A DNA stretch of 64,000 nt. Origin: Mycolicibacterium iranicum. Its GTDB lineage: Bacteria; Actinomycetota; Actinomycetes; Mycobacteriales; Mycobacteriaceae. The notes under the pieces are model-generated. The model was not told the origin of the DNA. It saw only the letters and a program-made list of their open reading frames with translations, and ran no database searches. The stretch spans positions 19,088-83,087 of the forward strand of contig NZ_LWCS01000029.1 of the NCBI RefSeq assembly GCF_001650495.1. Direction: 5' to 3'. Below are positions 1 to 8,282 of this stretch, piece by piece (position 1 is the stretch's first letter; every line of letters starts with the position of its first letter). The position numbers were made by a program, and so were the translations under genes.

Positions 1-1970
1 CCTGCCGCGGTGCCGAGCAGGGCACCCGCCGCGCGGCTCACGGTTTCCAGCGCCGGCCGGTCCGCCCCTGACAGGCGCAGCGCGCGAAGCTCCTCGGCCT
101 GCCCATCGGCAAGTTCGGAGTACAGCGTTTCGAGCCGGTCGCTGTAGCGCTCTTTGAGCTTGGGCCGCGCCAGCTTTCGAATGCCGGTCAGCAGTCCGTT
201 TTCGAGTGTGAATGGCGTGGTCTCCACCAGGAAGTCGCGCGGGATCTCGTAGGACTGTAGGCCTGCCGTCTTGGCCACGTTCTGCAGAGATTCGCTGATG
301 AGTGTCTTCACATCGTCGTGGGCCAGCGCCGCCTCGGTCGGCACGACGACGGCGAGCAGGTAGGAGCGGGAGCTGTTGCCGTACACGTATATCTGGTGGA
401 TCCAGGGGCTGTCGCCGAACACCGCCTCGAGTTTCGAGACGGTGACGAACTCGCCCTGCGAAAGCTTGAGGACGTTGTTGCGCCGGTCGAGATAGACCAG
501 CTGATCCGGTCCGGTCTCGGCGACGATATCGCCGGTGCGGTAATAGCCGTCCTCGTCGAACATCTCGGCCGTCACCTCGGGCCGCTTGTAGTAACCCGGG
601 AAGAGGCTTTCCGACTTGACCAGGAGCTCACCGCGGGGATGGGGTCGATCGGTGTGGAAGTAGCCGAGGTCGGGAACGTCGACCAACTTGTAGTCGGTCA
701 CCGGCGGGCGCTGCACCTGCCCGTCGACGAAGACCGCGCCCGCCTCGGTCGAGCCGTAGCCGTCGACCAGATGCAGATCCAGCAGTTCCTCGACGAACCG
801 CTTCATCTCCACCGACAGTGGCGCCGATCCTGACAGCGCAGTCAGATAGCGGCCGCCGAGCAGGCGCTGGCGAAGCTCGGCATAGATCTCGGAGTCGGGC
901 CCGCCGCGGCTGTCGACCTCCTTCGCCACCTCTGCATAGATGGTGTCCCAAATTCTCGGTACGAACGACAGTTGAGTGGGTCGCACCAGCGCCAGATCCT
1001 GCAGGAACGTCGAAAGATCGCTTCTGGCAGCAAAATACGCCGTACCTCCTGACCCGAGCGTGCCGTAGAGCTGCATGCGACCCATGACGTGGCTCATCGG
1101 CATGAAGTTCAGTGTGATCGAGGGGTCTCCGACGCTGTCACCCCAGCGGGCACGTCCCGACGGGCGCCACGCGTTGGAGACCATCCGCTGTGTGTATATC
1201 GCGCCCTTGGGGGCTCCGGTGCTGCCGGAGGTATAGATCAGCAGCGCCAGAGTATCCGGGCCGGGAGACAGTTGCGGCTGCGCAAGCGTCGATGTCGAGC
1301 CTCGCGCGATGGCGTCGGACAGCGATTCCACCGTGATCGCGCTGCTGATCCGGTCGAGGCGGCTGCGTGCTCCCTCGACCATGTCGCGGTGTTCGTCGAC
1401 TTGGGCCACATAGTCGAAAACGACGATGCGGCTGACAGTCGGCGCCGCTGCGGCGAGGTCGACGGCGTCGTCGAGGTAGTCGATGGACGAGGCAATCACG
1501 ACGGGCTCTGTCTCGGTGATGATGGGCCGCAAGGCCGTCACCGGGGAGGCGGTTTGCAGCGGCACGGACACGGCTCCACGCAGGATCAACCCGATGTCGA
1601 TGGTGGCGTAGTCGACGCTGGTGAAGCCCAGCAGTGCGACACGGTCGCCGGGGTGCACATCGGTGAGGGCCGCTGCGAGGGCGTGCGCGCGGTGCGACAC
1701 CTCGGCGTAGCTCAGCGTCTGAAAAGTGGGCAGCAGTTCCGCCGATGTGCGTCCGGTGGCTGGATCGGCGACCAACCGAATCTCGCGCTGCCCCAGGGCA
1801 GGTCGATCGGCATAACCGTCAAACACCGTCTCGACGATCGACGGGAGAGTCAGATCCGGTGCGTCGATGGCGGCGGCGATGCCGGCGTCGGGTGCAGCTT
1901 GTGCGAACTGGCAATCGGTGGAAAACAATTGGGCGATGCGGCGCTCGAGGCGATCCTCGCGAGTCGACAT
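1..1970 (-). CDS. car: Carboxylic acid reductase (FadD9/Car type), N-terminal adenylation part, cut by window edge
   Basis: Car enzymes activate a carboxylic acid as acyl-AMP, load it on a phosphopantetheine arm and reduce it with NADPH to an aldehyde. About 656 residues are visible, all adenylation domain. The ATP loop LLIYTSGSTGAPKG lies near residue 241, YGSTEAG and YYRTGDI follow, and LLTGIRKLARP carries the expected adenylation lysine. The carrier and reductase domains would lie beyond base 1. The ATG at 1970 is preceded on the minus strand by GAGGAGG at good spacing. The frame is open to the edge. Next to gabT, it occupies the place of M. tuberculosis fadD9 (Rv2590). A plain fatty acid-CoA ligase is the alternative, but the N-terminal sequence and context favour Car. 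Confidence 0.88.
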   Translation of the reverse strand, partial: MSTREDRLERRIAQLFSTDCQFAQAAPDAGIAAAIDAPDLTLPSIVETVFDGYADRPALGQREIRLVADPATGRTSAELLPTFQTLSYAEVSHRAHALAAALTDVHPGDRVALLGFTSVDYATIDIGLILRGAVSVPLQTASPVTALRPIITETEPVVIASSIDYLDDAVDLAAAAPTVSRIVVFDYVAQVDEHRDMVEGARSRLDRISSAITVESLSDAIARGSTSTLAQPQLSPGPDTLALLIYTSGSTGAPKGAIYTQRMVSNAWRPSGRARWGDSVGDPSITLNFMPMSHVMGRMQLYGTLGSGGTAYFAARSDLSTFLQDLALVRPTQLSFVPRIWDTIYAEVAKEVDSRGGPDSEIYAELRQRLLGGRYLTALSGSAPLSVEMKRFVEELLDLHLVDGYGSTEAGAVFVDGQVQRPPVTDYKLVDVPDLGYFHTDRPHPRGELLVKSESLFPGYYKRPEVTAEMFDEDGYYRTGDIVAETGPDQLVYLDRRNNVLKLSQGEFVTVSKLEAVFGDSPWIHQIYVYGNSSRSYLLAVVVPTEAALAHDDVKTLISESLQNVAKTAGLQSYEIPRDFLVETTPFTLENGLLTGIRKLARPKLKERYSDRLETLYSELADGQAEELRALRLSGADRPALETVSRAAGALLGTAA

Positions 1971-2003
1971 GGTGCCTCCTCGAAAATAACTAGTGGGAAA
2001 AAG

Positions 2004-2021
2004 GGGCGCAACGTTGCGCCC
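2004..2021. promoter_or_regulatory. 18-bp perfect palindrome upstream of car
   Basis: The sequence gggcgcaacgttgcgccc equals its own reverse complement. It lies 34 bp upstream of the car start in the 313-bp divergent spacer 1971-2283, which otherwise holds no gene I can support. A palindrome this long so close to a start codon suits a dimeric repressor operator. There is no T-tract, so a terminator is unlikely. The cognate regulator is not evident; the nearest one is the MarR gene at 2878-3354, whose own putative operator looks different. Confidence 0.5.
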
Positions 2022-2283
2022 ATGAATTGCTACGTTGCTGAAAACCAAGGTATTCCGCGAAGTGGCGGGTATGGGCTGTCAATACGCTGTGAGAGTGTTG
2101 GACGCGCAGCGTGTGTGGGTGTGACAGCCGCCGCTGGTGCGGCCCAATGTGTCGTTGAACACGCGAATTTTTCGACGAACATGCCGGCGGGTGGGCAAAT
2201 CCTTTGGTGTGAAACGCTTTCCACGAGGTGCGCCGCCAGTCTGCTGGAGGGGCCGCCATGCCCTGGAGCGCTAGCGTGGCGAA

Positions 2284-2640
2284 ATGGCCGGAAGCGACAT
2301 GAACGCCGAGGTGGACACCGTGCCGCGTATGCTCGCCGCCCGACTCCCGGAGCCCGCGGAAGACGATCCGGCGGTCATCGTCCTGGGTGAACGGCTGCAC
2401 GGCATCCTCGTCGCGCTCGGCGTGGCTCCCCGTGACTGGCTGCGGATCGCGAGGAGGCTGGAGGTACCCGACACCAGAACGGCAGCGGCACTCGGCGCTT
2501 ATGTCGACGTCCTGGTAGCCGAACGGTGTCGTTGCCCCGGCGAGGATCTGGTCTCCGATCTCGTGGCATTTGAAGTCGACGGTCGCGGCCTGACGGCCGA
2601 TGAGCTCAGGCTTATCGTCGTCGGCCTGCTGACGTCGTAG
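2284..2640 (+). CDS. Small protein resembling an internal cytochrome P450 segment
   Basis: This encodes 118 residues with no signal peptide or membrane segment. The C-terminal half, roughly residues 70-118 (LGAYVDVLVAERCRCPGEDL, then DGRGLTADELRLIVVGLL), resembles the stretch of bacterial P450s that runs into the I-helix. The ORF stops where the I-helix oxygen-binding motif would begin, and no Cys heme loop is present, so it cannot be a working P450. It may be a remnant kept in frame or a short unrelated helical protein. A second ATG lies at 2299. It is followed at once by another apparent gene fragment (2647-2874), suggesting a deletion scar. Confidence 0.45.
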   Translation: MAGSDMNAEVDTVPRMLAARLPEPAEDDPAVIVLGERLHGILVALGVAPRDWLRIARRLEVPDTRTAAALGAYVDVLVAERCRCPGEDLVSDLVAFEVDGRGLTADELRLIVVGLLTS

Positions 2641-2646
2641 ATGCGG

Positions 2647-2874
2647 TCACGCCGCCGCGACATCGCGGGCGCGCGCATGACAGAGTGCGTTCCGGCTGGC
2701 GGGCTTCGCGGTGTACATGGCGTTGTCGGCGGAGGTGAGCAGCCGGTCGAGATCGCATTGCGCAGGGGACTGCACTTCCACCAGGGCGTTGTCGTCGACC
2801 ACGGCCTGCAACGAAGCCAGTTGTGACGACAGCTTCACATTGCTGCGCAGCGGGACGAATCCGGCGTGTGGCAT
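2647..2874 (-). pseudogene. GGDEF (diguanylate cyclase) C-terminal remnant
   Basis: The 75-codon minus-strand frame contains CDLDRLLTSADNAMYTAKPA followed by SRN. This resembles the last helix of GGDEF domains (typically LLxxADxAMYxAKxxGRN). The signature loop, the substrate half and any sensor domain are absent, and the upstream residues do not resemble the conserved SIG strand. This is best read as the tail of a decayed diguanylate cyclase. It abuts the MarR gene with a 3-bp gap. Similarity covers only about 30 residues, so this is tentative. Confidence 0.4.
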
Positions 2875-2877
2875 TGG

Positions 2878-3354
2878 CTAGCTACGAGACCCGGCAGGGT
2901 CGAGAGCGTCCAGAAGTCGCTGCATCGATCGGCACATCTGGCGGAAGTCCGGCTCGCCGAGGATGTCTGCCCAACGCTGTTCGATCCCGGCGACCGCAAC
3001 GCCCGCATCGGCCATCAGCTGTCGCCCACGCGCAGTCAGGTCGATCAGCTTTGCCCGCCCGTCGTCCGGGTCCGGCCGACGGGCCAGGTATCCGAGTTCG
3101 ACGAGGTCGTTGACGAGTTCAGAGCAGGCGGCCAGGCTCAACTGCGCTCGAGCGGCCAATTCGGTCAGCCTGATCCCGCCCGTTCGGATGTTCCCGAAAA
3201 TCTGGAAGTGCGGCTCTCGGATGTCGCCGTACCCTGCCGCCAACCGTGGCGCGCCGAGGTCATCGCGAAACTCGCGCAGCAACCGAACCAGGAGTTGCCC
3301 CACCGCCAATCGTTCGGAGGGCAGGTTTCTTGACGCCGCCATGCTTGCCGACAA
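2878..3354 (-). CDS. MarR-family transcriptional regulator
   Basis: The product is a 158-residue winged-helix protein. The segment IRLTELAARAQLSLAACSEL (about residues 62-81) is the recognition helix-turn-helix, and LVELGYLARRPDPDDGRAK is the typical MarR wing with its DxR-type acidic/basic turn. Length is normal for the family. It is divergent from the hydrolase gene at 3405 across about 50 bp holding overlapping inverted repeats, so autoregulation and control of the hydrolase are likely. A second in-frame ATG lies at 3342. The ligand is unknown; MarR proteins usually respond to phenolic or hydrophobic small molecules. Confidence 0.88.
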   Translation of the reverse strand: MSASMAASRNLPSERLAVGQLLVRLLREFRDDLGAPRLAAGYGDIREPHFQIFGNIRTGGIRLTELAARAQLSLAACSELVNDLVELGYLARRPDPDDGRAKLIDLTARGRQLMADAGVAVAGIEQRWADILGEPDFRQMCRSMQRLLDALDPAGSRS

Positions 3355-3362
3355 TACTACGG

Positions 3363-3389
3363 TTACCGAAGTTTCGGATTCCGAAGTAA
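3363..3389. promoter_or_regulatory. Candidate MarR operator between marR and hydrolase
   Basis: The spacer contains overlapping palindromes: ccgaa-gt-ttcgg (3366-3377) and ttcgg-att-ccgaa (3373-3385), framed by ttac (3363-3366) and gtaa (3386-3389). The cluster ends about 15 bp before the hydrolase ATG and lies within 40 bp of the MarR start, which fits an operator shared by two divergent genes. Confidence 0.55.
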
Positions 3390-3404
3390 ATGAGAGGCGC
3401 CGCT

Positions 3405-4241
3405 ATGGCCGACCACGTAATCTCCACGGAGCTGGGCCGTTTGTACGTCGAGACGCTTGGCGGCGCGGCGATGTCACAAACCCCGGTGGTGTTGTGGCAC
3501 AGCCTGTTCCTCGACTCCCGGTCGTGGTGTGGACTGGGGGACGGGCTTTCCGCGCATCGGCGGGTCATCGTCATCGACGGGCCGTCCCACGGGCGCAGTG
3601 AGCCGATCGTCCGCGATTTCACGTTCGACGGCTGCGTGGCTGCCGCGGAGGCGGTCCTGGACGGCCTCGACATCGACGTGCCCGTGGACTGGGTCGGCAA
3701 CGCGTGGGGCGGCCATGTCGGAATCCAGATGGCAGTGCGACGCCCAGAGCGGATTCGCTCATTGACCACGATCGGCACGCCCGCGCACCCGCTGCGTCCG
3801 GTCGAACGCTGGACCAAGGCCTGGCCGCTCGTCAATCTCTACCGATGGGCGGGGCCTCACCCCTTGTTGCTCAAGCCGCTGTCCGACGCACTCGTCGGAC
3901 CCGAATCATTCGCCGCCGCGCCGGAGCTCGCACAATCGGTGATGGCGGGATTCACCGCGGCGGACCGTCAGGCGATGTTCCGTGCGATGCGGTCCATGAT
4001 GCTGAACCGGCCGGACATGCGTGCCGACATGGCCCACATCACCGCGCCCACTCTGATCGTTGCGGGTCGCGACGACTCGACCGGTTGGCGACCGGAGGCA
4101 GCGCGGGCCGTGGCCGACGAGATGTCGGACGCCCGAGTCGTCGCGGCCGCCGGGTCGGGGCACTCGTCGCCGTTGCTGATCGATCAGGAGACGGTGTTGG
4201 CCGCGCTCGGCGACTTTCTGGGCGCGCCGCGGACCTGCTAG
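3405..4241 (+). CDS. Alpha/beta hydrolase-fold protein with Ala at the nucleophile position
   Basis: The product (278 residues) has the hydrolase core: a VVLWHSLF oxyanion-strand region, VIDGPSHG, a nucleophile elbow and a late Asp/His pair in LIVAGRDD and GSGHSSPL. The elbow reads WVGNAWGGHVG, so the usual G-x-S-x-G serine is encoded as alanine (codon gcg). It may be non-hydrolytic, use another residue, or act as a lyase or binding protein. I prefer the ATG at 3405 because GAGAGG sits 7 bp upstream; an in-frame ATG at 3390 falls at the edge of the operator. The gene is probably controlled by the divergent MarR. Its 3' end converges on gabT. Confidence 0.85.
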   Translation: MADHVISTELGRLYVETLGGAAMSQTPVVLWHSLFLDSRSWCGLGDGLSAHRRVIVIDGPSHGRSEPIVRDFTFDGCVAAAEAVLDGLDIDVPVDWVGNAWGGHVGIQMAVRRPERIRSLTTIGTPAHPLRPVERWTKAWPLVNLYRWAGPHPLLLKPLSDALVGPESFAAAPELAQSVMAGFTAADRQAMFRAMRSMMLNRPDMRADMAHITAPTLIVAGRDDSTGWRPEAARAVADEMSDARVVAAAGSGHSSPLLIDQETVLAALGDFLGAPRTC

Positions 4242-4326
4242 CCCGAGGTCACGTCATTGATGACACCCGGCGAAGAACCGGATCGGGTCGACCATCGGCG
4301 CAATCCCTTCGGCCGCGGTGGCTGGA

Positions 4327-5670
4327 TCAAAGGTCGCGAAGAATGAGTTCGAGAACCTCCAGACCCTCCAACAGAAGCTCTTCGCTGATGGCCAGGGGCG
4401 GCAGGAAACGCAGCACGTTGCCGAAAGTGCCACAGGTCAACACGATCACGCCGGCCTGGTGCGCAGCGGTGCTCAGCTTCTTGGTCAGCTCCGCATCAGG
4501 TTCCGTCGTGCCTGGTTTGACGAGTTCGACGGCGATCATCGCGCCGCGGCCGCGGACGTCACCGATCCGGTCGTCGTCGGCCTGCATCCGGCCGAGTTTG
4601 TCCTTCATCAGCGATTCGATCTGTGCGGCCCGCGCGACCAGTCCATCGGCCTCGATCGTCTCGATGGTGGCCAGCGCGGCCGCGCAAGCGATCGGGTTTC
4701 CGCCGTACGTGCCACCGAGCCCGCTGACATGCGGGGCGTCCATGATTTCGGCGCGACCTGTGACGGCCGACAGCGGCAGGCCGTCGGCGATGCCCTTCGC
4801 GGTGACGATCAGGTCGGGCACGATGCCTTCGTGCTCGCAGGCGAACCACGCGCCGGTGCGTGCGAACCCGGTCTGCACCTCGTCGGCGATGAACACGACG
4901 CCGTTGGCGCGGCACCAGTCCAGCAGCGTCGGCAGGAAGCCTTCGGCGGGGACGATGAAGCCGCCTTCGCCCTGGATCGGTTCGATGATGACGGCGGCCA
5001 GATTGTCCGCGCCGATCTGTTTGTCGATCACGCTGATTGCGCGCCGCGCGGCGAGTTCGCCGTCGGTGGCCAGTTCCTTGCCACCGAATTCGGCGTCGCG
5101 GAACGGATAGGACAGCGGCGCGCGGTAGATCTCGGGTGCGAACGGGCCGAAGCCGTGCTTGTAGGGCATCGACTTCGCGGTGAGCGCCATCGTCAAGTTC
5201 GTGCGGCCGTGGTAGGCGTGGTCGAACGCGACGACCGCCTGCTTGCCGGTGAACGTCCTGGCGATCTTGACGGCGTTTTCGACAGCCTCCGATCCGGAGT
5301 TGAACAGTGCGGAGCGTTTGTCGCCGTCTCCCGGGGTGAGCCGATTGAGCGCTTCGGCCACCGCCACGTACCCCTCGTAGGGCGTGACCATGAAACAGGT
5401 GTGGGTGAACTTGCCCGCCTGCTCGGCCACGGCGTCGACGACCTTGGGTGCGGCGTTCCCGATCGTGGTGACGGCGATACCGGAGCCCAGATCTATCAGG
5501 CGGTTGCCGTCGACATCTTCGACGATTCCGCCGAATGCCCGCGCGGTGTAGACGGGCATGGTGTTGCCGACCCCTCGGGCCACCGCTGCGCTTTTCCGCG
5601 CGATCAATTCTGACGACCGGGGGCCGGGGATGGCGGTGACGAGGTGGCGGCTCTGTTCGGGAGCGCTCAC
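4327..5670 (-). CDS. gabT: 4-aminobutyrate aminotransferase
   Basis: This class III PLP-dependent aminotransferase transfers the amino group of GABA to 2-oxoglutarate, giving succinate semialdehyde. The 447-residue product has the full family layout: GSEAVENAVKIARTFTGK for the phosphate-binding region, VIIEPIQGEGGF, FIADEVQTGFARTG with the cofactor Asp, and VTAKGIADGLPLSAVTGR carrying the Schiff-base lysine. It starts with GTG at 5670, preceded on the minus strand by a strong AGGAGG. It matches Rv2589 in position. The gene converges on the hydrolase at 3405-4241 and is divergent from the sec operon. Confidence 0.93.
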   Translation of the reverse strand: MSAPEQSRHLVTAIPGPRSSELIARKSAAVARGVGNTMPVYTARAFGGIVEDVDGNRLIDLGSGIAVTTIGNAAPKVVDAVAEQAGKFTHTCFMVTPYEGYVAVAEALNRLTPGDGDKRSALFNSGSEAVENAVKIARTFTGKQAVVAFDHAYHGRTNLTMALTAKSMPYKHGFGPFAPEIYRAPLSYPFRDAEFGGKELATDGELAARRAISVIDKQIGADNLAAVIIEPIQGEGGFIVPAEGFLPTLLDWCRANGVVFIADEVQTGFARTGAWFACEHEGIVPDLIVTAKGIADGLPLSAVTGRAEIMDAPHVSGLGGTYGGNPIACAAALATIETIEADGLVARAAQIESLMKDKLGRMQADDDRIGDVRGRGAMIAVELVKPGTTEPDAELTKKLSTAAHQAGVIVLTCGTFGNVLRFLPPLAISEELLLEGLEVLELILRDL

Positions 5671-6064
5671 AGGAAACCTCCTTCGAGGAGCCGGAGAGAA
5701 ACGGAAGAACGACGAGTGGGCGTGCGCTTCGAGCCTAGTCGCAACGGGAGCAGATCCGTCGATGACCGCGGCGCTTTGTGGCGGAATCAGCAGTATGCGC
5801 CGTCAATCGCAACGAAATCCGTGGCAAGAACGCGGCCAATGCGCGAAGCTCTCGCCGCAGGTGGGCCGACTGGATGTTTCTTCGATCTGCTCAGCCGACC
5901 GGGGGCCACGGATGAGAACGCCGCTGATGGCACACTGGACCACTGAGTCCTTCACGATGGGCCCGGTCACCACAGGGCCGGGAGCCCGGGACGCGCGATC
6001 ACTACACCGAATAATTCACACGAAACTCGAAGATCTCGTAGAGAACTAGAAAGACACTGCCGCC
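5671..6064. other. 394-bp divergent spacer gabT / yajC
   Basis: No convincing gene. The region must hold promoters for gabT (minus) and the yajC-secDF operon (plus). A weak hairpin with 5-bp cccgg/ccggg arms lies in the right half near 5960-5985. AGAAAG about 15 bp before the yajC ATG is only a modest ribosome binding site. I could not assign -10/-35 elements with confidence. Confidence 0.5.
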
Positions 6065-6415
6065 ATGGATCTGGTCGTATTCCTGCCCCTGCTCATCATC
6101 ATGGGCGCATTCATGTTCTTCGCCTCAAGGCGCCAGAAGAAGGCCATGCAGGCCACCATCGATCTTCACAACTCGCTCGAGATCGGCGACCGTATCCACA
6201 CCACGTCGGGTCTCCAGGGCACGATCAAGGGCATCGGCGACGATTACATCGACCTGGAGATCGCCCCCGGCGTGGTCACCACATGGATGAAGCTCGCGGT
6301 GCGCGACCGCATCGTCGACGACGTCGAGGACGACGAGGTCGACGACACCTTCAACGAGACCGAATCGTCGGGCGTCGAGCTGACCAAGAGCCCGAACGAG
6401 AAGACTGACGGCTGA
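6065..6415 (+). CDS. yajC: Sec translocon accessory subunit YajC
   Basis: YajC associates with SecDF at the membrane to support protein export. The 116-residue product has one N-terminal membrane helix (about residues 3-21, VVFLPLLIIMGAFMFFASRR) followed by the conserved cytoplasmic segment IGDRIHTTSGLQGTIKGIGD and a strongly acidic tail. It is the first gene of the five-gene operon, 64 bp ahead of secD, in the same order as Rv2588c-Rv2584c. Confidence 0.92.
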   Translation: MDLVVFLPLLIIMGAFMFFASRRQKKAMQATIDLHNSLEIGDRIHTTSGLQGTIKGIGDDYIDLEIAPGVVTTWMKLAVRDRIVDDVEDDEVDDTFNETESSGVELTKSPNEKTDG

Positions 6416-6479
6416 GATCTCAGCAGCAGCACGTACTCTTTGCGGTGCTGACGACCTGATCTCGAGGAGACCCTGACAC

Positions 6480-8279
6480 GTGGCATCGTCTTCGACGGTT
6501 CACCCTGCCCGCTACCTGGCACTGTTCCTGGTACTGCTCATCGGCGCATACCTGCTGGTGTTCTTGACCGGGGACAAGAAGCCCGACCCCAAATTGGGCA
6601 TCGACCTCCAGGGCGGCACCCGCGTCACCCTGACCGCCCGCACGCCCGACGGCTCGCAGCCTTCGCGTGAATCACTGATGCAAGCCCAGGAGATCATCAG
6701 CGCCCGAGTCGACGGCCTCGGTGTGTCGGGTTCCGAGGTGATCATCGACGGCAACAACCTGGTGATCACCGTTCCCGGCGACGACACCAGCGAAGCCCGC
6801 AGCCTCGGACAGACGGCCCGGCTGTACATCCGCCCGGTGATCCACGTGATCCCGGCGGGCGAACAGCCGCCCCCGGAAGCCGGGCCGGAGGGTGCACCAC
6901 CCGGTGGTGCGATCCCCGGCATGCCTCCCGGTGTCATTCCCGGTATGCCTCCGGGTGCGATTCCCGGTATGCCTCCCGGTGGCGCCGCACCCGGTTTGCC
7001 TCCGGGCGCCCCGCCCGCCGCACCTGAGCCCGCACCGCAACCACGCCCCTTCCCGCAGCAGCCTGCTCCGTCCCCCGAGCCCTCGCCGCCTGCGCCGGCG
7101 CCTGGGCAACAGTCGCCGCCTCCGGAACCCGGTGCCCCTCCGGCTCTGCCCGGCGACCGCGGTGACAGGCCGATCGCCGATCAGATCCAGGACGAGAAGC
7201 AGCTTCGTCAGAGCAGCGAGCAGGCCATCCAGATCCTGGCGCTGCAGTTCCAGGCCACCCGCTGCGGTGAGGAAGATGTTCTCGCCGGCAACGACGACCC
7301 CAATCTGCCGCTGGTCACGTGTTCGCAGGACGGCAACGAGGTTTACCTGCTGGACAAGTCGATCATCAACGGTGAGGAGATCGAGAACGCGACCTCCGGG
7401 CTGAACCAGCAGGCGGGCGAGTACGTCGTCGATCTGTCGTTCAAAGACCAGGGCGCAAAGACGTGGGCGGACTTCACCGCCGCCAATGTCGGTACCCAGA
7501 CCGCGTTCGTCCTGGACTCCAAGGTCGTCAGCGCGCCGGTGATCAATGAGCCGATCCCCGGCGGAAACACGCAGATCACCGGGCAGTTCACCCAGGACTC
7601 GGCGCGTGAGCTGGCCAACGTACTGAAGTACGGATCGCTGCCGCTGTCGTTCGACTCGAACGAAGCCGAGACAGTTTCCGCGACGCTGGGCCTGTCGTCG
7701 CTGCGGGCGGGTCTGATCGCCGGTGCGGTCGGGCTGGCCGCCGTGCTGTTGTACTCGCTGCTCTACTACCGGGCGCTCGGCATGTTGATCGCGCTGTCGC
7801 TCGTGTCGTCGGGCGCGATGGTCTTCGCCATCCTCGTGCTGCTCGGCAGATACATCAACTACACCCTCGACCTGGCCGGCATCGCCGGCTTGATCATCGG
7901 CATCGGTATGACCGCAGACTCGTTCGTGGTGTTCTTCGAACGAATCAAAGACGAGATCCGCGAGGGACGTTCGTTCCGCTCCGCAGTGCCGCGAGGCTGG
8001 GCGAGGGCCCGCAAGACCATCCTCTCCGGCAATGCGGTGACGTTCCTGGCCGCCGCGGTGCTGTACTTCCTTGCCGTCGGACAGGTGAAGGGCTTTGCGT
8101 TCACGCTCGGACTGACGACCATCCTCGACGTCGTCATCGTGTTCCTGGTGACCTGGCCTCTGGTCTTCATGGCGTCGAAGTCGCCGACGTGGGCCAAGCC
8201 GTCCCTCAACGGATTGGGCGCCGTCCAGCAGATCGCACGCGAACGCCGAGCTGCCGCGAACGCGGCGGGACGGGGATAG
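6480..8279 (+). CDS. secD: Protein translocase subunit SecD
   Basis: SecD forms with SecF a proton-driven RND-type machine that pulls preproteins across the membrane. The 599-residue product has an N-terminal membrane helix (about residues 10-30), the large extracytoplasmic P1 domain starting LGIDLQGGTRVTL, and a C-terminal block of five helices including IAGLIIGIGMTADSFVVFFE. The start is GTG at 6480 behind GAGGAG. Between about residues 127 and 226 the P1 domain is interrupted by a proline-rich, probably disordered segment with PGMPPG repeats (see 6906-7004). The gene is followed by secF after 3 bp. Confidence 0.95.
   Translation: MASSSTVHPARYLALFLVLLIGAYLLVFLTGDKKPDPKLGIDLQGGTRVTLTARTPDGSQPSRESLMQAQEIISARVDGLGVSGSEVIIDGNNLVITVPGDDTSEARSLGQTARLYIRPVIHVIPAGEQPPPEAGPEGAPPGGAIPGMPPGVIPGMPPGAIPGMPPGGAAPGLPPGAPPAAPEPAPQPRPFPQQPAPSPEPSPPAPAPGQQSPPPEPGAPPALPGDRGDRPIADQIQDEKQLRQSSEQAIQILALQFQATRCGEEDVLAGNDDPNLPLVTCSQDGNEVYLLDKSIINGEEIENATSGLNQQAGEYVVDLSFKDQGAKTWADFTAANVGTQTAFVLDSKVVSAPVINEPIPGGNTQITGQFTQDSARELANVLKYGSLPLSFDSNEAETVSATLGLSSLRAGLIAGAVGLAAVLLYSLLYYRALGMLIALSLVSSGAMVFAILVLLGRYINYTLDLAGIAGLIIGIGMTADSFVVFFERIKDEIREGRSFRSAVPRGWARARKTILSGNAVTFLAAAVLYFLAVGQVKGFAFTLGLTTILDVVIVFLVTWPLVFMASKSPTWAKPSLNGLGAVQQIARERRAAANAAGRG
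6906..7004 (+). repeat. 24-bp tandem repeats encoding GxIPGMPP in secD
   Basis: Three successive 24-bp units (6906-6929, 6930-6953, 6954-6977) encode GAIPGMPP, GVIPGMPP and GAIPGMPP. A degenerate 27-bp unit (6978-7004) encodes GGAAPGLPP. They lie inside the Pro-rich insertion of SecD. Copies differ at third positions, so the array is not a very recent expansion. Confidence 0.8.
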
Positions 8280-8282
8280 ACG

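Noticed and set aside
5955..5990. Riboswitch or terminator in the gabT-yajC spacer
   Set aside because: Only a 5-bp stem can be drawn; no conserved riboswitch core was recognised.
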